DNA from: Rhabdophis nuchalis
Lineage: Eukaryota > Chordata > Lepidosauria > Squamata > Natricidae
Length of the DNA stretch: 64,000 nt
Assembly (NCBI GenBank): GCA_039707465.1
Contig: CM077647.1
Location: 43,337,110-43,401,109, forward strand
Direction: 5' to 3'
Shown here: piece after piece, positions 22,788 through 33,796 of the stretch
Numbering within the stretch: position 1 is the first letter of the stretch
How the letters are laid out: the number at the start of each line of letters is the position of its first letter
Made by a program: the position numbers and the translations under genes
The notes under the pieces: generated by a model
What the model saw: the letters and a program-made list of their open reading frames with translations, nothing else
What the model was told of the DNA's origin: nothing
Database searches by the model: none

Positions 22788-23876
22788 CCTTTCCCCCCTC
22801 GGTCTGCGCATGCGCGAAAAAGCTGTCCATCAGGAGAGCGGAGCATGCGCAGTCCGCTTAGTCAGCCTCAGAGTCTCTCGGATGCCGGACGAGGAGGATG
22901 TATCTGAGGAAGCTCCTCCCTGCCGGGGTGTGGATCCAGCGGCGTCATCGGAGGGGCCTACCGGATAGGCGGAGTCCTCTGGAACGGTGAGTCGGGGCGA
23001 GGGGGCGTGGCGATTGTTGTGTAGGCCTGGTCGTCCGCTCGGCTTGAGTTAGGCCGATGAAGCTTGCCGGTAGTCATGCGAGGAGGCGTGGTCTTCGATG
23101 GGGAGGCCTGGTCGACTGGTCGGCTTGAGCCAGGCCGACGATGGTTGCCGGGAGTCGGGGAAACCCAGGCCCGGCCGGGCGGGGTTGTTGGCCCCCAGCG
23201 AGGCAGCCGGATGGTTGCCGCTGTTGCTGCTGGTCGGCTGCCGCTGCTCTGCTGCTGGTGCTGCTGGCGCGGCGGTGGTCTGGCGTCTCGGGGTTCTTCG
23301 TTTCGTTGGTGGCGGCGGCGGGGACTGCCGGTTGTCCGGAATCTGCCGCGGAGACCATGGGGTGGCCGGGGCTGGTGCCGGTGGCCAATGGGGTGGCCGG
23401 CGCTGGTGCCGGTGGCCCCTCTGGCCGCAGCGGCGACCGATGGGGCCCTGAACGGGTAATCGCCCCGGGGAAAGGCTTTCCCCACGGTAGGGGGTCGAGG
23501 TCTCGGCCGTCTCGCAGGCCCTGATCGAGCTTCCTGGCCTGGTCGTCGTGGGCCGGCAGGAAGGTGCTTGAGGTGGCCCGTGGTGAGGCCCAGCGGCAGG
23601 TAGTCGAGCGTCCTGGCCCGTGGGGAGGCCCAGGTTGCGGTGTCCCACGGTTCGGCCGCCGCAGCTGGAGAGGTCGTCGAGCGTCCTGGCCTGGTCGTCG
23701 TTGACCGGCAGGGAGAGCTCGAGGTGGCCCGTGGGGAGGCCCTGGTTTCCGTGGCCGCATCGATGGGCCGAGCGGAGGAAACGATCCGGTTGATCGTACC
23801 GCAACAAAACAGGGAGGGTAAAAAATCTTTTCGCTGTTTCTCGATGAGCGCTGCCTGATCCCACCTTCGTCGCCAG
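22788..23876 (-). other. GC-rich internal domain of the LTR element
   Basis: Very GC- and CpG-rich, unlike the surrounding AT-rich DNA. All frames are open for long stretches because stops are rare, giving Arg/Pro/Ala-rich conceptual products (for example 22958-23929 minus) without a gag, protease or polymerase motif. Imperfect tandem units are visible at 23025-23165 and 23530-23760. Near 22800-22950 one minus frame looks like the end of a Ser/Asp-rich protein. It may be gag remnants or captured sequence. I do not call a functional gene. Confidence 0.6.
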
Positions 23877-24207
23877 TGTTGTAACTTCAAGTAAAGACAG
23901 GGTCCGGAATCAGGTTTGCTCAAAGACATAGCTTTTATTAGCTAGGCACAGCTTACAGAAGAAGAAAGGTTCAGTAAAAGAAAGGTGCGGTAGACAGGGG
24001 CTCCCGCGCTTTGACAGCTCTTTATATTTGGAGCTGTCAAAGGGGGAGCCAATCAGGCTGCAGCAAGGGCCAGGCGCGCCTCAGCCAATCAGGCGCGTCT
24101 GTCGGTTGGCCGCCTTGCTACAGCCTGTTGCCAAGGCTCCAAGAGGCAGCCTGGAAGACCTGCGGCCGGTCGTAACTCGAGACCGGTCGCAGGTCGAGGA
24201 CACAACA
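23877..24207 (-). repeat. 5' LTR with promoter and poly(A) signal
   Basis: A 331-base LTR. On the minus strand it starts TGTTGTGTCC and has an inverted repeat CCTGCGACCGGTC / GACCGGCCGCAGG in U3. A TATA-like AAATATAAAG is flanked by GAGCTGTCAAAG and its complement. AATAAA follows, and the LTR ends GTTACAACA. These are the expected U3-R-U5 signals. Confidence 0.88.
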
Positions 24208-24808
24208 ATATCCACCCCAAAACCACGGATGATCTCACCCAGCGGCTTCAGATAGGTGTTGAACAGGAGGGGTGAGAGGACCGACCCCTGAGGAACCCTG
24301 CATAAGAGGGGTCTCGAGGCCGACCTCTGCCCCCCTGCCAACACACATTGCGACTGACTAGAGAGGTAGGACGAGAACCACCGTAAAACGGTGCCTCCCA
24401 GCCCCAACCCCCCCAGTTGGTGCAATAGGATACCATGGTCGATGGTATCAAAAGCCGCTGAGAGGTCTAATAGGACTAGGATAGAGGAACATCCTCTATC
24501 CCGCGCCCTCCAGAGATCATCCACCAACACGACCAATGCCATCTTGGTGCTGTGACCGAGTCGGAAGCCGGACTGGCGCGGGGCTAGATAATCAATTTCC
24601 TCCAGGTGTCGCGGAAACTGTTGGGCCACCACACTCTCTACAACCTTCGCTAAAAAGTGAAGGTTGGAGACCGGACGGTAATTTTCCAGCAATGCTGGGT
24701 CCAGGGAAGGCTTCTTGAGGAGGGGTCTCACCATTGCCTCTTTCAAGACGGCAGGCAAGGACCCCTCACTCAAAGAAGCATTCACGATGTCCTGGAGCCA
24801 GCCAGATG
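24208..24808 (-). mobile_element. L2 LINE, 5' part of the split copy (RT core)
   Basis: Minus-strand [78 protein letters not shown]. It ends at the duplicated ATATC site where the LTR element entered. The 5' truncation is at about 24808, in the region just before NASLSEG. Confidence 0.93.
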
Positions 24809-26045
24809 CTAGGTATTTCAGTTCTGCAAAAGGTATATTATAAAGAACTGAATGAAAAAAGCTGACTATTTGCCATCAGACAAGCTTATACCAATTCTAT
24901 CTATACTGGTTCCACTTAAGAAAAAAAAGTCATTTCCCCAGATACTTGTCTTTTCACGAAGCAATCTTCAGCCTTCCACTTCTTCCTCAGAAAAGGCTGA
25001 GTCATAGCAACATGCTTTGCAAAATGCAATGAAAGCCAAACTCGTTAAAGAGAAAAAAAATCTAAACATCTAAACTATATAATCAAGTTTTGAATATTTA
25101 CAACAAAGCTTCTTTGTTAACAAATGTTAATTAAAATGAATTAAATAGGGAATTTTGTTTTACCAAGGGATGACCATAAACCTATAGAAAATGGTGCAAA
25201 ATTGTGAACACTCAAATCAATGAGTTAAAGGAAGTCAAAATACACAATATATTTTTTTTTTTTGCCAGATTCATTTTCTGAAGCATACTTGATGATAGGG
25301 CTAATTGGAAATACAGTCCAAAATATCTGATTTGTACCTGGACTAAAATAATAGCATTAAGATAAAGAATGATTCTTATATACTGCCTTTTCTCAAGTAT
25401 TACAAAATAAATGAACTACAAATAAAAATAAAAGCTTAATCATAAGAAAACCAGATTAAAGCAATATTATAATGATTGCTCATGGTTAAGAAAGCTAAAT
25501 ATAAAAGTTTCTTTTTAAAAATACTTTTCTAAAAAGTTGAGAATAAGAACCAATTGCAATGAAAAAAATCAGTATCTTCGCAAGAAACCAAGCTTCTATC
25601 ACAGAATAACATGATCTTCCATTTATAGCAAAAAATTCTTTAAAAAAATCATAGTTAATTATGACTGTCAATTAGCACTAGAACAGATGCTGTATGACAA
25701 AATCCACAAATATTCTTTTTAAATTAGAAAGATCTTCCTGGCTATTCAGGCAATTCTAAATGAGGACTTTATATAAAACATATGGCTGTATAATATACAA
25801 CAGTCATCCAGATGTGTTGGACTGCTGGTTAGAAATGATGGGTGTTGTAGTTTTGTCCAGGATTATAATATATATTTAAAACAAGATATTTAGCACTTAA
25901 TTTCCCGAAACAATGAGCAAGAAGATGATGAAAAAAGAAATTAACGTAATATTAAGAACTTGCAACATGTTCTGAAAATACAGAAAGACAAATTTAATTG
26001 TATCCTTTCTCCAGCAAAGAATATTGCTTGCATTAGGTAAAAGTA
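24809..26045. other. No feature recognised
   Basis: AT-rich sequence with no coding signature and no repeat that I can name. Confidence 0.4.
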
Positions 26046-26108
26046 AAGAACTGCCCACCTTTCTGATCGACAAGCTCAGTGTTTTAGCCACTGACACACC
26101 ACGTTTTT
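26046..26108 (-). mobile_element. Sauria-type SINE, tRNA head fragment
   Basis: The minus strand carries the head (AAACGTGGTGTGTCAGTGGC, then CTGAGCTTGTCGATCAGAAA) matching the start of the copy at 27013-27365. Only the first 60 bases are present, which is unusual because SINEs normally lose the 5' end. Confidence 0.7.
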
Positions 26109-27012
26109 TTCTTGCATTAACTAGGTTCAAACTATTCTCTTAATAATGTACCTACTGCACATCCAACCAATGAGCCAGATATGGCTTTCAGAAATGTATC
26201 AGGGACACAAATTATTTTGCATTCTTTTTTCTAATAGCTCCCATTCAATTTTATGCTTCTTAAAATTTTCTTAGAGGAAAAGAGAGTTTTGGAAAAATTC
26301 TTATGAATGGTGTGTGGTGGTCTTGCACTTTGTTCTCTAATTATATGGTAGCTGACGGATGTGTGTCAGTGTTCTGTCTTTCATTGTATAATCAGATCTC
26401 CAGTGAGTTACACCTTCATGACTTCAATTAAATCCTAAGAGAAGATACCATGAGGGAATTCTTTCAATTAATTTTTCAAACAGCCAAGGACTATTCTGTA
26501 ATGGAAAAAAGAATAACAAGGGGAGGGGGATGTCAACAAGAGTACCACCAACAATAATAACTGAGTAAGTTAAAAATACTAAAAGGGATAAAGAAATTCT
26601 CAAGCAACCTGAGATTAAGAGAAGAACAGAAGCCTCAGTTGTAGCGGAGAAAAATTATAAGAACTGCAAGGCAGATTTCAGCATACCATTAATTTTAGAA
26701 GGATAGCCAAACAATTTATTTAAATAACTATCTGTTCGCTACCGTACCTCATGCCTATATATTTGGTATGAAATTCTCCATCTAAAGAATTTCCTCAACT
26801 TGATGTGCAAAAAGGAGAAAGCTTTCTTTCCCACTGGTCAAACATAGATAAAAAACAGCTTGACTGCTTCTTTTCAATGATGTGGCTGATTAGATACTTA
26901 CTGTATTATGGACCAGCATGTGGCTATGACAAACTACTTATGGAAGGAATGGTTGCATTCTTATTCCATAGACAGAGTCCTTCATTTTTATATGTTGATA
27001 TGAGAAAAAAAT
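26109..27012. other. No feature recognised
   Basis: AT-rich. A 75-codon open frame at 26805-27032 has no recognisable similarity and runs into the SINE. Confidence 0.4.
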
Positions 27013-27365
27013 ATAAGGGACGCAGTGGCTAAGACACTGCATTTGTCCATCAGAAAAGTCAGCAGTTAGGCAGTTTGAATCCCTAGCGCTACATAACAGA
27101 GTGAGTTCCCATTACTTGTCCCAGCTTCTGCCAATTTAGCAGTTCAAAAGCATGTAAAAAATGCAAGTAGAAAATAGGGACTAGCTTGGGTGGGAAGGTA
27201 ACAGTGTTCTGTGTGCCTTTGGCATTTAGTCATGCCAGCCACATGACCAGAGAGACATCTTCAGACAGTGCTGGCTCTTCGGTTTTGAAACAGAGATGAT
27301 CACTGCCCCCTAGAGTTGGGAATAACTAGCACATATGTACATGGGGAACCTTTACCTTTATGAGA
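27013..27365 (+). mobile_element. Sauria-type SINE, full length
   Basis: Starts AAGGGACGCAGTGGCTAAGA (A-box region) and has a B-box-like GTTTGAATCCC at 27073-27083. It continues with the conserved body (GTGGGAAGGTAACAGTGTTC, CAGCCACATGACCAGAGAGA) and ends AGAGTTGGGAATAACTAGCA and CCTTTACCTTTA. The 3' part resembles Bov-B LINE ends, which is how this SINE family is known to be mobilised. Confidence 0.93.
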
Positions 27366-27373
27366 AAAGTACA

Positions 27374-27535
27374 AGTTTGGTATAGGGATTAAGGCACCAG
27401 ACTAGAGACTAGGAGACTGTGAGTTTCTGTTTTAGGCATAAAGCCAACTTGGAGACCTTAGATTAACCGCCCCGAGTCCCTTCGGGGAAAGGGAGCAGTC
27501 TATAAATCCAACAAATAAATAAATAAACCACTTTC
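27374..27535 (+). mobile_element. tRNA-derived SINE with L2-type tail
   Basis: Head GTTTGGTATAGGGATTAAGG then CACCAGACTAGAGACTAGGA and CTGTGAGTTTCTGTTTTAGG, a known squamate tRNA-like SINE head with a decayed B box. It passes into the L2 3' hairpin (CCGCCCCGAGTCCCTTCGGG, GGGAGCAGTCTATAAAT) and an AAATAAATAAATAAA tail. The short body between head and L2 tail suggests an internal deletion. Confidence 0.7.
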
Positions 27536-28859
27536 TGAAAAAAAACTTGCCACAAAAACTGCAGGGATTTGTCCAGGCAGTATCTGAAAATTGGACACCA
27601 TTGAATGGAAGAAGAAGAAAAATGAGAAAGGGATTCCTTTTTATATCTTTCAGTATTGAAAGAACTTCTCATATAACAAAAAATGGTTGTCTTCCTTCTT
27701 ATGCTGTTCAGCACCTTTTGATGTATCATGTGTTTTTGTAAAAAGTTATTGGACTGTGTATTTGAAGGACATGAATCTGTACTGTAAAGTGGAAAAATGG
27801 AGTATTCTGGTGCTTCACTGTTGTGCTCTTGTGCTTGGTAGATGTGCCATTGAGTTTCGGCATAGTCAAACACAGGAAGCTACATGGCAGAAATGAAGAT
27901 ACCCCCCTTTTTTTGAGCTGTAGTTTGCTCTTTAAGTATGTTGTTCACAATATGTTATCTGAAAGCTCATTTCGTTCTTGGGCTGAAAAAACTTTTTTAC
28001 ACATTCTTCTTTGTAGCTGTCAAAGAACTAATCAAATCTCTAGACTGAAGAGGCTTTTAAACCACATTACTGGCTGTGACTAGCTACATCAGGCACACAA
28101 ATATACCATATAATCCTTTAATAATCTTTAAAGTTTTTGGAATTTGAAATCTCAGTATTTTTGTATCACCATGACCACATTTGGGCACGTGACTGCTTTT
28201 GAAAAGTTATTTTCTCAAACTTTTATCCCACCCACCTAAAAAAACGGTTTGTCTTCTAGCCAAAGAGGGCAATAGTCGAGCAATAATAAACCCACATCTA
28301 TCATTTTTATGACTTCTAATGAGCTAGAAGGACACATAGAAATCCTCATCTGCTTTAATGGATATGACTCTGTAATTGCAATGTAATTATGGCAAACAAC
28401 AGTTCCAGAAAATTATCTTTGAAGAAAACAGCTGGTTCTTATCAAACTAAGATGAAATCTTGACATCTAAAATAAAATTTAAATGGGAGAAAAATACTAA
28501 ACAAATATGCTGCTTATAAACAAGAAAATCAACAAAATCACATTGGGGGGAAAAACAAAAGAGAAAATTTACTCCAGGAACGTCTTATAAAACTTCAGAT
28601 GACATTTAGATGACTCTTTATCAGTAGGCTTTATTTTGCAAGACAGTGCTCTGTTTTCATTTACAGTAGTAAGCCTTTAAAAAAAATATAATTCAATAGT
28701 TTGTATAATTTATTGTCCAAACCTATGTTCTACATTTGAAGCAGATCTACACAAGGACTGTTTGCCTGATTAGAACTACCGTACTCGGGATCTTGCTAGT
28801 CACAGCCTATTGGCTATTCTTGACATATTGTCCTTTTGCTCTGTTATGGCTTATTTGAA
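27536..28859. other. No feature recognised
   Basis: AT-rich sequence. Open frames at 27547-27896 have no family signature. Confidence 0.4.
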
Positions 28860-29110
28860 ACCAAGATGATTATGTTCACATTTTCTTACAAAACGTCAGT
28901 TCTGCATAATAAGTGAGTGGTCTATTGCCTTATTGGTGGGAACTCTTGGTGTTTGAGATAATCTTACCACCCCCACTCCAATAAAGGTTTATCAATCTGT
29001 TCCTGAAGCCCGTCTGCATTGTTTAGGCTTAATTCTTTTACTCTCCCTGCACATAATTGCCAAACTGCCTTCTGATTAACATGCATTACAATATGCATTA
29101 AAGGAATGGT
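28860..29110. promoter_or_regulatory. Candidate conserved non-coding element
   Basis: Non-repetitive sequence with clustered AT-core sites: ATAAAGGTTTATCAATCTG, GCACATAATTGCCAAACTG and TTAACATGCATTACAATATG. Such clustering is common in developmental enhancers. No direct proof from one genome. Confidence 0.25.
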
Positions 29111-29130
29111 AGCAAGCCAGCTTTGAATCT

Positions 29131-29198
29131 CCTTCCTTCCTTCCTTCCTTCCTTCCTTCCTTCCTTCCTTCCTTCCTTCCTTCCTTCCTTCCTTCCTT
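29131..29198. repeat. (CTTC)n microsatellite
   Basis: About 17 units of CCTT. Confidence 0.97.
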
Positions 29199-29470
29199 AT
29201 ACATTTGCATTAATCTGGTTTAGAAACATTACTGCTTCAGGAAGGCAATGCAGAGAGTGGTAAGGTTAGCACAAGACATTACAGGTAGTCCATTTCCTTC
29301 TATCTAGGATGTAGCACATAAGCTATGCTTGAGCAGAATCCGCAGGACTGTCTGGGACACTACACATCCTCTTTACTACCTGTTTTCCTTGTTAACCTTT
29401 TGGTAGGAGAATTCATGATATCCGAAGCAGATCATCTAGATTCAATCATGTACGTAATCAAAATGGACAG

Positions 29471-29471
29471 T

Positions 29472-29512
<41 letters not shown>
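29471..29512. repeat. (GT)n microsatellite
   Basis: About 20 uninterrupted GT units. Confidence 0.97.
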
Positions 29513-29514
<2 letters not shown>

Positions 29515-29659
29515 CATGTGTATATGTGCTAGGTATGGGTAGATATATACTTTCTTTTGAAAGCAAGCAAAACAGAATTTCATTTTTATTGTGGACCAAA
29601 TTGCGTAGAGTAAAACATGACAACAAAGGGTAACTTATCTACACAGGTTAGTCGAGATT

Positions 29660-29684
29660 TGTGTGTGTGTGTGTGTGTGTGTGT
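29660..29684. repeat. (GT)n microsatellite, short
   Basis: Twelve GT units, 150 bases from the previous tract. Confidence 0.95.
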
Positions 29685-30077
29685 ACATATACATATTTTC
29701 AAAGTGGGTGGAGTGAGGAGGAACTGTAATGTCTTGGGAGAGAGTATAGTGATGGAATACTTTTGTTCTCTTTGGCTGGCAGCTTGAGGGAGCTCTAATT
29801 CACTCTTGGTAATCTCTGCATGTTCTTATTTTGAGGTCACCACAAGAAAAAGCATATTTTACGATGGATTGGGGAAAGCAGTGTGATGTGACAGTGCACA
29901 TATTTAAAAGAAAATGCATTTAGAAAAAAGCTCATTTTAATGCACTTTTGTTATACTATACTGAAAGGGATATTCAAGAGAAGAACAGTATATTATATCA
30001 GGACTAAGATTAAAGGAAGGGAAAAATCTTTTCCCAATTCACACTCCCCTCCCATTATTCATCATGTAGAAAGCAAT
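29685..30077. other. No feature recognised
   Basis: Mixed sequence with no coding or repeat signature. Confidence 0.4.
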
Positions 30078-30126
30078 TATTCTCTCTCTCTCTCTCTCCC
30101 TCTATCCCTCCCTCTCCCTCTCCCAA
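30078..30126. repeat. (CT)n/(CCCTCT)n microsatellite
   Basis: Pure CT for about 20 bases, then CCCT-containing units. Confidence 0.93.
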
Positions 30127-30863
30127 TGAGCTTCTTATCTCCTTAGTATTCAGAAAGGTATAATTAGAGATAAGAAATTATGATGCTCCAAAACATTCTC
30201 TTTTTAAGTGGACCTGCCCAGCTTCTTTCCTGACATTAAAACTCCGAGCCTGCCATTTTTGATTACAGTGGAGGGAAAATCACAAACAAAAATGATACAG
30301 GGACTGAGGTGTTAATGTCTAAAATCCCTTCAATATAAAAATTTCATGTCTATTTTACTCACAACAATTTTTCTAGTGAATTATAACTTTTGTTTTATTC
30401 TATGTCTCTATTGTTATTTTATTGTATGATTATATTATATTATTAGGTCTTAATCTGATCATGTGCAACAATAGATAATTCTATAGTATGAGATTATGTT
30501 CCAAATATGTATCTCATTTTTATATAATTTTCTGGTTTCATTTTTTTAAGTGAGTAAAGATAATTATATATTTCTTGGTCAGGGTTATCGAGTATCATCA
30601 TTTTCCAATGTGCAAAAATAATATATCTGTATGACAAATGTTATATGGACTATATTAAAATATTTCACAGTAATTATTATCTGCAGGCAGATGGTTACAG
30701 GTTCTGAGGCTACACATTTCCATTTTATAAAATAAAGTTTTACAGACCCCCTTGAAGGTTGCTTGTAAATAGCTCTCTAGATTGTTACCAAATTGTAAGT
30801 TTTAATATGACAGAAGGGGAATATTAATTGTATAAATGGCAGGAGTGGTCATATCAACTATAA
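30127..30863. other. No feature recognised
   Basis: Strongly AT-rich sequence. Confidence 0.4.
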
Positions 30864-31206
30864 CAGTGAATGCTAACCTTTTCTGCACAGAATGCCAAAA
30901 AGGAAACACTTTGCACGTGTGAACATGCTTTATGTGTGTGTGCATGCTCGTCTAGCTCACGACCAGGAAGAGGAGCTGCCTAGGGGCCATGCATGCACCA
31001 GAAAATGAAGTTCCAGTTTCTGGTGCATGCATGCATGCTGGCCAGCAAGTCTTCCGGTTACTGCCATGCATGTGCACGGATCAGCTCTTCCAGTTTCTGG
31101 AACTGCCGCATGCACAAAGGACAGCTGATCGTAACATGCGCAAGCATGTCAGAAACCCAGAAGAGGAACTGGTGATGCCATGTGTGCCATAGGTTCACCA
31201 TCATGG
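30864..31206. mobile_element. Non-autonomous DNA transposon, hAT-like
   Basis: The left end CAGTGAATGCTAACCTTTTC and right end GCCATAGGTTCACCATCATG are imperfect inverted repeats. The interior is rich in GCATGC-type palindromes (CATGCATGCATGC near 31025). It shares its end motif with the element at 1-500. No clear 8-bp duplication was found, so the superfamily is tentative. Confidence 0.6.
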
Positions 31207-32434
31207 ACTATATTTTTAATGCAATAAAATGAATTTTAATGTATTGGCCAATTCATTATTTTTTGTAACGTGATCACTGGAATGCCTTAGCCCAGGCTTA
31301 AGGCACCAATCTTGTCATTTAACCTTTCCCTAAACCCTCCAAAATGCAAAGGAGAGGGTGTAAAAGAGATACTAGCTTCCTTCATAAGGCTCCTGGGCTG
31401 CACTTTTTAGATCCCTGGCTTAAACCATAATAGGAGATTAGTCAGGTTTATAAATTAAAACGTTACAACTCTTTAGCAGAAAAACATGAATATTTTTCTA
31501 TTTTTAGTTCAAAAATTTCTCAAGTAGCTCTCCTGTTTTACCCATCCAGAAAAAAATGACCTTTACTTATCTAATTATCTTTTTGGAACCTGTTGAAACA
31601 TTACCCTGACCAAATGCTATTTTATATTTTACTGATTTTTTTTTTAAAGAAATGAGTTTCTAGCTTTTGTTCTCTTTTTTGTATAATATTACTCCACTTT
31701 CTAACTGTAAGATTCCATGCTTTTAATATTCCTGGGAGCCTGTTTTCTACCTGAAAGGCAATATATAAACTTGATTTTAAAAAATATCTACAGTGCTTCA
31801 GATGTATAGTTTGGAATGATTGACTTTTGTTCAGTGTATGCGATCTTCTTCCAATCCAAAATTTCAGAATAATCGGAGTTGTCAAAAGCTCACAGGAGAA
31901 GAGAAAAAGGCAACTCTCAGAGATGAAGTTTGTCAGGGACGGTTCTCTTGCATCTGTTTCTTCAGCATATCTACTGCACCATCCGTTTTCCATCATGTTA
32001 GCAAGAGACATTGTGTAGATGCAACGCTGTCTGCCTTCTGCTGATGAGAATGTCAGTATTCTACAATGTGTTGTCAGTAGTCAGACTTTGTCTACTCTCA
32101 CACATTTTAACCTTCAGTTAAAGATAGTAAAACAACATTTTCTTCACGAGCCTCCTATTTTATTTCTGCTTGTTTGCAGAAACCTGTCAGCTGTGTGACT
32201 TTCTTCATCCATGTAGATTTCAAGGGGGAATATTTTATCAGATGTGTTGAGTAACCAGAGACATAAAAATGTAAACCTGCATCCTTTTTAGTTTTAGATG
32301 CAAATAAATATTAATTGAAGCTTCATAAAAGGTCAAACAGGGAGATTTGGGTCTAAAATAAAGTAACTTTCCATAAACTACTTCATAAGTATAATGCCAA
32401 ATTTTAAAGCACCCCCTCTATCTTAGCTAATATG
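31207..32434. other. No feature recognised
   Basis: AT-rich DNA. Overlapping short frames at 31622-32044 on both strands show no protein family. Confidence 0.4.
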
Positions 32435-32436
32435 TA

Positions 32437-32690
32437 CTGTGTTTCCACAAAAATAAGACAGGGTCTTATTTTCTTTTGACCCCTGAAATAAGCCCTTGTG
32501 CTTATTTTCAGGGAGGACTTATTATTTTTGAGATGCAGGAGGCGGTGAGCGTGGTCACCTCATGACTACTGCTGCGCTGCAATATTTTCAGGGAGGGCTT
32601 ATTTTGGGGGGAGGGTTTATTTTAGCACATGCACTCAAAGGTCCAATTGGTCTTATTATCTGGGGAGGTTTTATTTTCAGGGAAACAGAG
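32437..32690. mobile_element. TA-flanked MITE, 'ATAAGAC' family, copy 1
   Basis: Inverted ends CTGTGTTTCC and GGAAACAGAG lie between TA dinucleotides (32435-32436, 32691-32692). The interior repeats the motif AATAAGAC/TTTTCAGGGAGG several times. TA duplication and short inverted repeats suggest a Tc1/mariner-type element. No transposase. A reverse copy is at 41442-41704. Confidence 0.8.
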
Positions 32691-32796
32691 TAGTCTTGTT
32701 TCCAAAAAGTTATTATCCTTGTAAATTGTAAGGATTCCCAGAGGAGGTAATTATATTAATTTACTATAACAAAAAATTACAACATGTTAAGGGCTA

Positions 32797-33116
32797 ATCA
32801 ATCAATCAAATCAAATTCGGATTTATTAACCGCACCCTCTCCCCACAGGGACCCGGGGCGGTGCACAGGAGAAACTAAAAACAATATACAATAAATACAA
32901 AATACATACTTTAAAACATAATTAAACAGTGTTACCCGTGCTAAAAATGATTAAGAACCCATTAAAATGCATTTGGAATCAATAGACAGAGAGAATTATT
33001 CAAGGCCGGCCAGTCGAAAGAAATAGGTCTTCAATTTCGTACGGAAGGAGCGGAGGTCAGTGGTCGTTCTGATATCAGGGGGAAGGTCGTTCCAGAGGGC
33101 CGGGCCCGCCACAGAG
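32797..33116 (-). mobile_element. L2 LINE 3' end
   Basis: Minus-strand: the last codons (SGGPALWNDLPP to STGRP), 3' UTR, hairpin with GGGTCCC...GGGGAGAGGG, and a GATTTGATTGATTGATT tail. Truncated 5' inside the VAGPALWN motif. Confidence 0.9.
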
Positions 33117-33796
33117 TGCATTGCATTCTTGATTCATAGTTCATTTTTATCAAATGTACAGAGTTCAGGTTCACCAAATGCTCCAGTGCTACCTATTACT
33201 TGACATCTGGCAAATATATAGAAAATAGAATGCTATGAACTTGGCAAAATATTTAAAAAATTGCCTCAGATCTCATACAGCATCTATGTGATCTTGGGGT
33301 GGAAAAGATGCAAGTTGCCACAATAACAGCATTAATCAAGTTGTCATTCTAAAGGCACATTTCTCTCTTATTTTTATGTGGAGGCACTCAAATAACTAAT
33401 TGTTTGATAGTTTAATACCAATTTGATTCATTATAATAAGATATATAATTAATGTAAGATCTAAAAGGGAGAAAACATCAGGTCAATTCCTATCTGTTCA
33501 GATCTCAATCACTGCTACATCTTGAATATGTGAATAGTACATTATGCAGTCCATTCTTCAAAGATACGTTAAACATGTGAAATAATACAACTTCTATTTT
33601 ATAACTGTAAATGCCCTGGAAGCAGGCATTTGTAAGATGCTAGACAAGCTGTAACCTATTGAATCATTGTTTCAGAGATATTTTCTTACCTAAACAGAAT
33701 AACAGAATGACCATTGACAAAAAAAAGCAGTGAGAATAGGAGCATTTTCCAACTTCCTTGACTTTAGCAGACTGCTCACCAGCAATGGATGGAAGA
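33117..33796. other. No feature recognised
   Basis: AT-rich sequence. Confidence 0.4.

Larger units (their letters stand above)
22504..24207 (-). mobile_element. Gypsy-like non-autonomous LTR retrotransposon
   Basis: A 1,704-bp element inside L2 with the 5-bp duplication ATATC at 22499-22503 and 24208-24212. It has LTRs at both ends in direct orientation, TG...CA termini and a TGG-type primer site directly next to the 5' LTR (CTGGCGACGAAGGTGGG, ending at 23876). A G/A-rich polypurine tract (about 22788-22802) abuts the 3' LTR. The 1.09-kb interior carries no protease, reverse transcriptase or integrase. A 5-bp duplication and this primer-site type fit Ty3/Gypsy. The LTRs differ at one of 284 shared positions, so insertion was recent. 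Confidence 0.87.

Noticed and set aside
22958..23929. 323-codon minus-strand Arg/Pro-rich frame as a real protein
   Set aside because: It starts in the LTR, crosses the primer site, and overlapping frames on both strands are equally open because of high GC content; no gag, protease or zinc-knuckle motif seen.
25795..25870. Possible repeat resembling 'tgttgtagttttgtccag' elements
   Set aside because: Too short and diverged to assign to a family.
26805..27032. 75-codon frame as a small host protein or exon
   Set aside because: No domain, no convincing splice context, and it reads into a SINE.
27013..27085. A tRNA gene
   Set aside because: The A and B boxes belong to a SINE head; no acceptor stem or complete cloverleaf.
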